Below, one piece after another: positions 13,961 through 20,833 of a DNA stretch of 20,833 nt. How positions within the stretch are numbered: the stretch's first letter is position 1; every line of letters begins with the position of its first letter. Below the pieces are notes generated by a model. It made no database searches. It had not been told where the DNA came from and saw only the letters and a program-made list of their open reading frames with translations. The DNA is from Spirochaetae bacterium HGW-Spirochaetae-7 (GTDB lineage Bacteria > Spirochaetota > Spirochaetia > Treponematales > UBA12059). The position numbers and the translations under genes were made by a program. The DNA lies in NCBI GenBank assembly GCA_002839245.1, contig PGXR01000015.1, forward strand, positions 1 to 20,833, written 5' to 3'.

Positions 13961-15541
13961 ATGAGCTCAGGCAAACGGATAGATGAAACGAGCGCTTGGC
14001 AATCAATTCTGAGCCACCCGGCGGAAAACCTGCGCGGAGCTCTTACTCCGGCACGCATCGCCGCAAGGACCATACCGGCCGGAGGAGGGCTCGACTACTC
14101 CTACGCGGCCATGGATGTAGACGACGGGACAATTGCTCTGCTCGCCGATGTATCGCGCACGCTCGATCTCGTCGGCCAATACGGCGCTCTCGTTGCCGGA
14201 GCGATCATGAACCCTGGCGAGAAACGTATGGTCCTCCACCACGCGACCCGGGGCCAGCCCGGCGGTCCGGCAGTGAAGGAAGGACGGGACTACCGCGCAT
14301 TTTACGAGGACGAGCGTTTACGCGCCGCGAGCTTCGCCGACAAGGTTCGTTCAGGCGACATCGCGGGCTCGACGGGCAGGCGTTTCGAGCGGGTCGTGCA
14401 GATAGGCATAGGCGGTTCTGACCTGGGGCCTCGGGCCCTGTACCTCGCGCTCGAGCAATGGGCCCGTGAGCGCGGAAAACTGGCGCTGAAGGCTGCCTTC
14501 ATAAGCAACGTCGATCCCGACGACGCGAACGGAGTCCTGTCCGGCTTGGACCCGGAAACGAGTCTTTTCATCTTGGTCTCGAAAAGCGGCACCACCCAGG
14601 AGACGCTGGCGAACGAATCGCTCGTCAAGGCGTGGCTCTCGAAAAAGCCGGGTATCGATCCGGCGCGGCACCTCGTCGCGGTAACGAGCGAAACGAGTCC
14701 CCTTGCCCGGAACCCCGCCTATCTGGATTCGTTCTATATCGACGACTACATCGGAGGGCGATACAGCGCCACGAGCGCCGTGGGCGGAGTAATCCTGTCG
14801 GTGGCTCTCGGTCCAGATACCTTCGAGGCAATCCTCGTAGGAGCAGCGGAAGCCGACGAGCTCGCGATGCAGCCGGACTTGTCCAGGAACGCTTCGATGA
14901 TGGACGCGATGCTTGGCGTATACGAACGTTGCGTGCTTGGGCGTCCGTCAGTCGCGGTCCTGCCCTACACCCAAGCCCTGTCGCGATTTCCAGCCCACCT
15001 GCAGCAGCTCGACATGGAATCCAACGGCAAGCAGGTGGACAGGGAAGGCAAGTCCGTCGTCATTCCCAGCGGGCCGACGGTTTTCGGCGAGCCCGGCACC
15101 AATGGGCAACATTCTTTTTACCAGCACCTGCACCAGGGCACGGATATCGTGCCCCTGCAGTTCATCGGCTTCAGGAAGAACCAGACGGGATTCGACCCAG
15201 AGTTCGAGGGATCCACGGCGAGGAAAAAGCTTAACGCAAACCTCGCCGCTCAGATCGTGGCTTTTGCGCTGGGCAAGGACGACGCTGACCCGAACAGGCG
15301 TTTCCCCGGTGGCAGGCCGTCTTCGCTGCTCGTCGGCGACGAACTCGACCCGCGGGCACTCGGGGCGCTTCTCGCGCATTACGAGAACAAGGTGATGTTC
15401 CAGGGCTTCGCGTGGAACCTGAACTCCTTCGACCAGGAAGGAGTGCAGCTCGGCAAGAAGCTTACCGGGACGGTGCTCGCGAAGGGAGGGCCTTCGGATC
15501 CGGCGCTCTCCGCTTACGCCAGGCTGTTGGGCGCGCTGTGA
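13961..15541 (+). CDS. pgi: Glucose-6-phosphate isomerase
   Basis: Pgi interconverts glucose 6-phosphate and fructose 6-phosphate in glycolysis and gluconeogenesis. The 526-residue product carries IGGSDLGPRALYLALE, the phosphate-binding SKSGTTQETLANES, signature 1 as DYIGGRYSATSAVGG, the catalytic-region ESNGKQVD and GQHSFYQHLHQGT, and signature 2 as SFDQEGVQLGKKL. In signature 2 the usual Glu of GVE is Gln, while the catalytic lysine is kept. Start 13961 has GGGAGGAG 7 nt upstream; an in-frame ATG at 13889 would add 24 unconserved residues. It heads a compact operon, and its stop overlaps the murG start as GTGA. Confidence 0.97.
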   Translation: MSSGKRIDETSAWQSILSHPAENLRGALTPARIAARTIPAGGGLDYSYAAMDVDDGTIALLADVSRTLDLVGQYGALVAGAIMNPGEKRMVLHHATRGQPGGPAVKEGRDYRAFYEDERLRAASFADKVRSGDIAGSTGRRFERVVQIGIGGSDLGPRALYLALEQWARERGKLALKAAFISNVDPDDANGVLSGLDPETSLFILVSKSGTTQETLANESLVKAWLSKKPGIDPARHLVAVTSETSPLARNPAYLDSFYIDDYIGGRYSATSAVGGVILSVALGPDTFEAILVGAAEADELAMQPDLSRNASMMDAMLGVYERCVLGRPSVAVLPYTQALSRFPAHLQQLDMESNGKQVDREGKSVVIPSGPTVFGEPGTNGQHSFYQHLHQGTDIVPLQFIGFRKNQTGFDPEFEGSTARKKLNANLAAQIVAFALGKDDADPNRRFPGGRPSSLLVGDELDPRALGALLAHYENKVMFQGFAWNLNSFDQEGVQLGKKLTGTVLAKGGPSDPALSAYARLLGAL

Positions 15542-16662
15542 ACGAGGTGCACGGAGAAAGGAATGCCCGAGCCGGATGCATAGCGTTCACGGGAGGCGGT
15601 ACGGGCGGCCACGTATACCCGGGCCTGGCCGTCATAGAACGGCTCCGCGAACGCTTCGACGGCAGGATCGTCTGGATAGGCTCGGGCAAGGAAATGGAAC
15701 GCAAGGCAGTCGAAGCCGCCGGTGTCGAATTTTTCTCCATCCCCACAGGCAAGCTTCGGCGCTCGTTCTCCTTCCGGAATATCTCTGACGGCTTCAAGGT
15801 CGCCGCGGGATTCTTCGTAGCCAGGCGCCTGCTGGGCGAGCTTCGGCCGTCGTTGCTGTTTTCAAAAGGCGGGTACGTCAGCGTTCCGCCTTGCCTGGCC
15901 GCCTCATCCATGGGCATTCCCGTCTACACGCATGAATCCGACCTTTCTCCGGGTCTGGCGACCAGGATCAACGCGCGGTTCGCGGAGAGGATACTCGTAA
16001 GCTGGGAACGAACGCTCGAGTTCCTGCCCGATGCACAGCGCGCCCGCGCCGTCGCGACAGGCAATCCGGTCAGGGCGGCCATTGGATCGGGTGACGCCGA
16101 AGCAGGGCGAGCGTGGCTGGGTTTCAAGCGGGGTTTGCCGATAGTGCTGGCCCTCGGCGGAAGCCAAGGCGCGAACCAGGTGAACGAGCTGGTAACCGCG
16201 ATACTGCCCGAGCTGAAGGGCAAGGCGGCGGTCGCCCATCAGACAGGCAGCGGCCACGCCCCGTGCAGGCCGGCCGACGGCAGCTACCGAGGCTTCGAGT
16301 TCGTCACGGACGAACTGCCCGACGTTCTGGCCGCCGCCGACATGATACTGGGGCGGGCCGGGGCGGGTACGCTATGGGAAGGAGCCGCCGCGGGAAAGCC
16401 CATGGTCTTCGTGCCGCTCGGCGGTCCAGACAGCCGTGGAGACCAGCTGGAAAACGCCAGGCTGATGGCCGACGCTGGCGCAGCCGTCAGCCTCCCGGGC
16501 GGGATGGCGACTCCCGGGAACCTCCTTTCGGCTATCCTTCCGCTCATACAATCTCCTGAGGCCAGGGCCGCCATGGCGGAGGCTGCGAGTCGAATGGCGA
16601 AGCCGGACGCGGCGAAAAAAGTAGCCGACATGATACTGGAACGAATCGGAAAGGAAACGTGA
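15538..16662 (+). CDS. murG: UDP-GlcNAc:lipid I N-acetylglucosaminyltransferase
   Basis: MurG adds GlcNAc to lipid I at the cytoplasmic face of the membrane, forming lipid II for peptidoglycan. The 374-residue product has the N-terminal glycine loop FTGGGTGGHVYPGLAV, then LLFSKGGYVSVPPCLAA and THESDLSPGLATRI, the second-domain loop LALGGSQGANQVNELV, and the UDP-GlcNAc-binding stretch RAGAGTLWEGAAAGKP followed by DQLENARLM. GTG 15538 overlaps the pgi stop by 4 nt; GTG 15547 is an alternative, and no ATG is available in frame near the domain start. Translational coupling to pgi is likely. Confidence 0.95.
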   Translation: MNEVHGERNARAGCIAFTGGGTGGHVYPGLAVIERLRERFDGRIVWIGSGKEMERKAVEAAGVEFFSIPTGKLRRSFSFRNISDGFKVAAGFFVARRLLGELRPSLLFSKGGYVSVPPCLAASSMGIPVYTHESDLSPGLATRINARFAERILVSWERTLEFLPDAQRARAVATGNPVRAAIGSGDAEAGRAWLGFKRGLPIVLALGGSQGANQVNELVTAILPELKGKAAVAHQTGSGHAPCRPADGSYRGFEFVTDELPDVLAAADMILGRAGAGTLWEGAAAGKPMVFVPLGGPDSRGDQLENARLMADAGAAVSLPGGMATPGNLLSAILPLIQSPEARAAMAEAASRMAKPDAAKKVADMILERIGKET

Positions 16663-16665
16663 CGC

Positions 16666-17166
16666 ATGAACGCACTTGATTACGTACTATTCGCCATCAT
16701 CGCCATAGCGGCCCTGCGCTGCTGGTTCAGGGGCATCATAGGAGAGGTACTGTCGGCGGCCGCATTGGTCGGGGGCCTGTTGTCAGGCATATTCTTCTAT
16801 CGGCCGGTAGGAGCATGGATTGATTCGCTCGTCGCGCTCGGCGGCTTCGAGCAAGTCGTCGGCTTCATCGCCGCGTTCGCCGCGGTGTTCATAGTCGTAA
16901 AGGTAATTGAACGATCGCTTCGAAGCGTCCTCGAGAACCTCAACCTCGACGTCCTCGACAGGATACTTGGCCTGGCCTTCGGCGCCTTCGAAGGGTTGAT
17001 CGTATCGACGATAATCATACTGGTACTCAGGTACCAGCCGCTCTTCAATGTCGGCGCATTGCTCGAAGGCAGCATCGTCGCTCGCATCCTCCTGCCGCTG
17101 GTCGCGGGGCGCATTCCGCTCGAGGCAGGTACGGCGATGCGCTCCCTGCTTGCGAGGCCGGCGTAA
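16666..17166 (+). CDS. cvpA: CvpA-family membrane protein
   Basis: The 166-residue product has four hydrophobic helices and the CvpA layout: MNALDYVLFAIIAIAALRCW, then RGIIGEVLSAAALVGGLLSG, VVGFIAAFAAVFIVVKVIER, and LDRILGLAFGAFEGLIVST. CvpA proteins are inner-membrane proteins first described in colicin V production and later linked to envelope stress resistance; their biochemical role is unclear. It begins 3 nt after murG and ends 5 nt before the delta'-like gene, so it belongs to the same transcript. Placement beside murG fits an envelope function. Confidence 0.88.
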   Translation: MNALDYVLFAIIAIAALRCWFRGIIGEVLSAAALVGGLLSGIFFYRPVGAWIDSLVALGGFEQVVGFIAAFAAVFIVVKVIERSLRSVLENLNLDVLDRILGLAFGAFEGLIVSTIIILVLRYQPLFNVGALLEGSIVARILLPLVAGRIPLEAGTAMRSLLARPA

Positions 17167-17171
17167 GCCCG

Positions 17172-18461
17172 ATGTTCGAAAACATCCTCGGGCAATCCGA
17201 AGCCTGTGCACGCATTGGTTCAGACGTCGAGCGCGAAGAGTTGCCCGGTTCGCTGCTGTTCGAAGGCCCGCCGCTGTCGGCAAAACTTAGCGCGGCTCTG
17301 GAGCTCGCGCGCGTGCTTTCGTGCGAACGCGGCGCCGCCTGGAACTGTCCATGCCCGCAGTGCGCAAGGCACAGGATACTCGTGCACCAGGACATACTCC
17401 TCCTGGGGCCCAAATCGTTCCGTGAGGAACTGGCCATCGGCGCGTCGATGCTTGAAACTTCGCCCGGCCCCGCTTCCAGGTATTTTTTCGTGCGTGCCGC
17501 AAGGAAGCTGGCAAGGCGCTTCGACCGTGAACTGTACGAGGGCGAGGAAGGACGGCTCTCAAAGGCGCTGCCGCTCGTCCGGTCGTTGCTCGAGGGGATA
17601 GACGCGTGCTCGCCGCAGACCGCTTCCCGACAAATCGATGACGCGACCGCATCGAGGGAAGCGACGAAGCTCTTGCCGGTATGCACGAAACTCGAGGACA
17701 TGCTGCCCGCCTCGACTCCCGTGTTCCAGATACGCGCCATGGAATTCTGGGCACGGCTTGCGCCGTTCGGCAAGCGCAAGACCATCATAGTCGAACATGC
17801 CGACAGGATGCTCGACGGCGCCAGGAACGCATTGCTGAAGATACTCGAAGAGCCGCCGACCCACGCCGTGTTCGTTCTCACGACGAGCCGCAGGCAGGCG
17901 ATCATCCCGACGATACTTTCCAGGGTCAGGCGATACCGTTTCGTGCAGAGGACCGGAAGCGAAGCCGCGGACGTACTTGAGCGGATTTTCAAGGCAAGGC
18001 AGTCGGGAGCGGCCAGCGTCACCGACTATGTAGCCCGTTTCCGGTCGGCCGCGTCCAACGCGACGACCGAGCTGGCGCGAGAATACGCGGCGGCGCTCGC
18101 GGCGGCCGCCGGACGACGCGGCGGCGGGTTCAACGAGGCCCCGCTGGCCGCGTTCGCGGCTTCCGGCATCGACGTGAGGACGGCGATCGCCAGGACTGTC
18201 TCGGCTACGTCGAATTTCGGCTCGGGCGACGAGACGAACGCCTGGACCTTCCCCGCCTTCCTCGACGCCGCCGGTACCGCGTTCTCGTCGCTGCTCCGCG
18301 AAGACGGCGCCGGAATCGAGACGCAGCGTGCCGCCGAGCGCTACGCGTCTCTGGCGAGGGACGCCATGATCCGGTATTCCTCGTACAACCTTCAGCCGGC
18401 CGCACTCGCCGAGCGCCTGGCCGACTCGTTCGCCGACCCGGCAGTGGACAGCTTAGTATGA
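17172..18461 (+). CDS. holB: DNA polymerase III delta'-like clamp-loader subunit
   Basis: The 429-residue product belongs to the DnaX/HolB clamp-loader AAA+ family that opens the sliding clamp. It starts MFENILGQ as in the family. The P-loop position reads GPPLSAKLS and lacks a GKT, as expected of a non-hydrolysing delta' subunit. Zinc-type cysteines follow at 51, 58, 60 and 63, one residue tighter (C-P-C) than the E. coli arrangement. HADRMLDGARNALLKILEEP and the SRVRRYRF motif identify the sensor and arginine region. An insert of about 80-100 residues follows the zinc motif, and the Ala-rich C-terminus makes it longer than E. coli HolB (334). ATG 17172 follows cvpA by 5 nt, and its stop overlaps the kinase start by 4 nt. 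Confidence 0.85.
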   Translation: MFENILGQSEACARIGSDVEREELPGSLLFEGPPLSAKLSAALELARVLSCERGAAWNCPCPQCARHRILVHQDILLLGPKSFREELAIGASMLETSPGPASRYFFVRAARKLARRFDRELYEGEEGRLSKALPLVRSLLEGIDACSPQTASRQIDDATASREATKLLPVCTKLEDMLPASTPVFQIRAMEFWARLAPFGKRKTIIVEHADRMLDGARNALLKILEEPPTHAVFVLTTSRRQAIIPTILSRVRRYRFVQRTGSEAADVLERIFKARQSGAASVTDYVARFRSAASNATTELAREYAAALAAAAGRRGGGFNEAPLAAFAASGIDVRTAIARTVSATSNFGSGDETNAWTFPAFLDAAGTAFSSLLREDGAGIETQRAAERYASLARDAMIRYSSYNLQPAALAERLADSFADPAVDSLV

Positions 18462-19663
18462 GAAAATTCCTCGAGCGCGTCATGGACAAGGTTCCCAGGA
18501 TGAACGAGGAGTCCATCCGAGGCCTCCTGCGAGTGCTGTCCGACGAGAACGAGCGACTCGACGCGGTGCTGGATTCCATGATGGACGGGATCGTCGTTTG
18601 CGACGAGGACCATGAACCCATACTCGTCAACAAGGCCGCGGAACGACTCCTGCCCCTGTCCCAACAGGAGCTCTTCGATTCCCCGCTTTGGGAAAGCCTC
18701 CGCGACGACGAGCTCGCGGCGTTTTTCGAGACGGCGCTTACGGGCAAAGAATCAGTCATCGACAGGGAATTCGCCCTGGACAGGGCATCCGGCACGCGCA
18801 TCCTGTCGATAAGCATCACGCCGCTCATCCGCGAAAAACGGATACGCGGCACTCTCGTGCACGTTGAGGAGACGACCGAAAAAAGACGGCGGGAAATGAG
18901 GCTCCGGCGGGCGGAGAGTCTCGCGTCTCTGACGACCCTGGCCGCCGGCGTCGCCCACGAGATCAAGAATCCCCTCGGTTCCATCAGCATCCATGTCCAG
19001 CTGATGCGGAAGTCGCTCAAGGGCAAGGCCGAGGCACCGCTTGCGCGATACCTGGATATCGTCACCGAGGAGATCGACAGGCTCAACAAGATAGTCGTCG
19101 ATTTCCTCTTCGCCGTTCGCCCCATGGACATCGCGCCTATCAATGACGACCCCAACAGCCTGCTGGGAGAACTCGTCGAGTTCATGCGGGTAGAAGTGGA
19201 GAGGTCGGGGATCAAGCTGTCGGTGGAATACGGCAAGGACGTGCCGCTCCTGCCGTTCGACAAGCGCTACATGAAGCAGGCGCTGCTCAACCTGGTCAAG
19301 AACGCCATAGCAGCGATGCCCTCAGGAGGGCAGCTGTCCCTTTCCACTGCCGTCTTGGGAGACGAACTCCGCATCGCCGTAAGGGATACGGGGGTCGGCA
19401 TCCCGGAAGACCGCATAGGAAAGATTTTCGAGCCTTACTACACGACCAAGGAGAACGGCACGGGACTGGGGCTGACGCTGACCTACAAGATAATCAAGGA
19501 GCATGGAGGGGACGTCACGCTCACCTCCAAGCCGGGCCACGGATCCACGTTCACCGTCGTGTTGCCGATTCCGCAGAAGGAGCACAGGATGATCACCGGC
19601 AATTGTCCCGATGGCGAAGATTGCGAAGCCGGATTCGAAAAGACCGACGAGGAGCTTCCATGA
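18458..19663 (+). CDS. PAS-domain sensor histidine kinase (NtrB/AtoS-like)
   Basis: This 401-residue kinase has no membrane segment, so it should sense a cytosolic cue. A PAS domain occupies about 30-140 (LDAVLDSMMDGIVVCDEDHE to LVHVEETTEKRR). Then comes the dimerisation domain with phosphorylated His167 in AAGVAHEIKNPLGS. The ATPase domain follows with N box NLVKNAIAAMP, G1 DTGVGIPEDRIG, F box FEPYYTTK and G2 GTGLGLTL. A 30-residue acidic tail containing two cysteines (NCPDGEDCEAG) ends the protein and is unusual. It overlaps both neighbours by 4 nt, and the next gene is its presumed NtrC-type partner. A similar pair near murG is known to me from Treponema. Confidence 0.93.
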   Translation: MRKFLERVMDKVPRMNEESIRGLLRVLSDENERLDAVLDSMMDGIVVCDEDHEPILVNKAAERLLPLSQQELFDSPLWESLRDDELAAFFETALTGKESVIDREFALDRASGTRILSISITPLIREKRIRGTLVHVEETTEKRRREMRLRRAESLASLTTLAAGVAHEIKNPLGSISIHVQLMRKSLKGKAEAPLARYLDIVTEEIDRLNKIVVDFLFAVRPMDIAPINDDPNSLLGELVEFMRVEVERSGIKLSVEYGKDVPLLPFDKRYMKQALLNLVKNAIAAMPSGGQLSLSTAVLGDELRIAVRDTGVGIPEDRIGKIFEPYYTTKENGTGLGLTLTYKIIKEHGGDVTLTSKPGHGSTFTVVLPIPQKEHRMITGNCPDGEDCEAGFEKTDEELP

Positions 19664-20833
19664 AGTTCACCATACTCGTAGCCGACGACGAGAAAAATAT
19701 CCGCGAAGGCCTGGGAGAGTACCTGCGGCTCGACGGATACGACGTCGCCCTTGCCGTAGACGGCAAGGACGGCGTCCAGAAGGTCGACCGCGGGGATATA
19801 GACCTCGTCATCACGGATCTCCGGATGCCGGGACTGTCGGGAGGCGAGCTCCTGCGCCACGTCGCGTCACGCTACCCTTCGGTACCGGTGATAGTCCTGA
19901 CCGGGCACGGAACCGTGGAGGACGCCGTCGACGCGATGCGCAACGGCGCCTACGATTTCATTACCAAACCGGTTAATCTCGACCACCTGTCCATACTCGT
20001 CAAGCGCGCCCTCGAGCGGCGCGAGCTGTCGAGGCGAAACGACGAACTGCTCGAGGAGGTAGAGACGCAGCGCCGGACCTCGACCATCGTGGGAAAGAGC
20101 CCGTCGATCCGCCGCATCTTCGAGCTGGTGCGACGCGTGGCGCCGACCAAGGCGAGCGTCCTCATCACGGGCGAGAGCGGCGTCGGCAAGGAACTGGTCG
20201 CCGACGCCATACACAACCTTTCCCCGCGTGCCGACAAGCCGTTCATCAAAGTACATTGTGCCGCTCTTGCCGAATCGCTGCTTGAGAGCGAACTCTTCGG
20301 TCACGAGAAAGGCTCGTTCACCGGAGCCCAGGGCCGCAAGAAGGGCCGTTTCGAACTTGCCCACGAGGGGACGCTATTCCTCGACGAAATAGGGGAGATC
20401 AACCAGAACGTCCAGATCAAGATTCTACGCGTACTCCAGGACAAGCGCTTCGAGCGTGTCGGAGGCGAGGAAACCATAGAGACTGACGTCAGGCTGGTCG
20501 CGGCGACCAACAAGGACCTTAAAGTGGAGATTGCCAACGGCACCTTCAGGGAGGACCTGTATTACCGGCTCAACGTCGTCAACATCCACGTGCCACCCTT
20601 GCGGGAGCGCAAGGACGACATCCCCCTGCTGGCAGGCGCATTCCTCCGCGAATTCTCCGGCGACAACGGAAAGGCCGTCGGCGGCTTCGACCCCAAGGCG
20701 AGGGCAGCGCTGTACTCGTACTCATGGCCTGGCAACGTGCGTGAACTGCGGAACTGCATAGAAAGCGCCGTCGTCATGGCTTCGGGAGATCTCGTGACGC
20801 TTGATGACCTGCCGCCCGGAGTACGCACGAGCG
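19660..20833 (+). CDS. NtrC-family sigma-54-dependent response regulator (3' truncated)
   Basis: The gene runs off the window; 391 codons are visible. A receiver domain (1-120) has ADDE at 8-11, phospho-acceptor Asp53 (VITDLRMPG) and FITKPVN. A linker leads to the sigma-54 AAA+ domain, with Walker A GESGVGKE (171-178), Walker B TLFLDEIGE (Asp242-Glu243), LRVLQDKRFERVGG, FREDLYYRLNV and SWPGNVREL. The sigma-54 contact loop reads GSFTGA (218-223) instead of GAFTGA. The C-terminal Fis-type HTH is expected beyond the window. GGAG lies 5 nt before ATG 19660, which overlaps the kinase stop. It implies that this organism has RpoN; target promoters are not visible here. Confidence 0.95.
   Translation, partial: MKFTILVADDEKNIREGLGEYLRLDGYDVALAVDGKDGVQKVDRGDIDLVITDLRMPGLSGGELLRHVASRYPSVPVIVLTGHGTVEDAVDAMRNGAYDFITKPVNLDHLSILVKRALERRELSRRNDELLEEVETQRRTSTIVGKSPSIRRIFELVRRVAPTKASVLITGESGVGKELVADAIHNLSPRADKPFIKVHCAALAESLLESELFGHEKGSFTGAQGRKKGRFELAHEGTLFLDEIGEINQNVQIKILRVLQDKRFERVGGEETIETDVRLVAATNKDLKVEIANGTFREDLYYRLNVVNIHVPPLRERKDDIPLLAGAFLREFSGDNGKAVGGFDPKARAALYSYSWPGNVRELRNCIESAVVMASGDLVTLDDLPPGVRTS

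Overview
The window is a gene-dense, GC-rich bacterial chromosome segment carrying core housekeeping genes. I place it in the Spirochaetota, probably near Treponema and its free-living relatives. The reasons are a Rho with a long disordered N-terminal extension beside rpmE, an HU-lnt pair just upstream, the run murG-cvpA-holB-histidine kinase-NtrC regulator, a bactofilin, and a small TPR protein ending in the DWDGV signature I associate with the C-terminal tails of spirochaete adenylate cyclases. This is from remembered gene order and motifs; no search was run.

Region 1 (90-6571, + strand): HU-family protein, lnt, an orphan receiver protein translationally coupled to the TPR protein, bactofilin, a CinA C-terminal domain amidohydrolase (pncC type), rho and rpmE, closed by a clear intrinsic terminator at 6534-6571. 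The gaps before the bactofilin and before rho hold two diverged copies of one hairpin-rich intergenic repeat, the most unusual DNA-level signal in the window.

Region 2 (6599-9931, - strand): a secreted protein of unknown function and a DHH/DHHA1 phosphoesterase behind a recognisable promoter, then a divergent sigma-70-like protein and the rdgB nucleotide-pool sanitising pyrophosphatase.

Region 3 (9995-12319, + strand): endonuclease III and a short RecQ-type helicase, both for DNA maintenance. The helicase 3' end overlaps a convergent gene by 89 nt.

Region 4 (12231-13736, - strand): a PilZ protein whose two c-di-GMP-binding motifs are separated by an inserted GAF-like domain, followed by a small membrane protein.

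Region 5 (13848-20833, + strand): a tightly packed, probably single operon: pgi, murG, cvpA, a DNA polymerase III delta'-like gene, a cytosolic PAS histidine kinase and an NtrC-family sigma-54 activator cut off by the window end. Most junctions overlap by 4 nt, linking central metabolism, peptidoglycan precursor synthesis, replication and a two-component system in one transcript.

No rRNA, tRNA, CRISPR array, insertion sequence or phage gene was seen.
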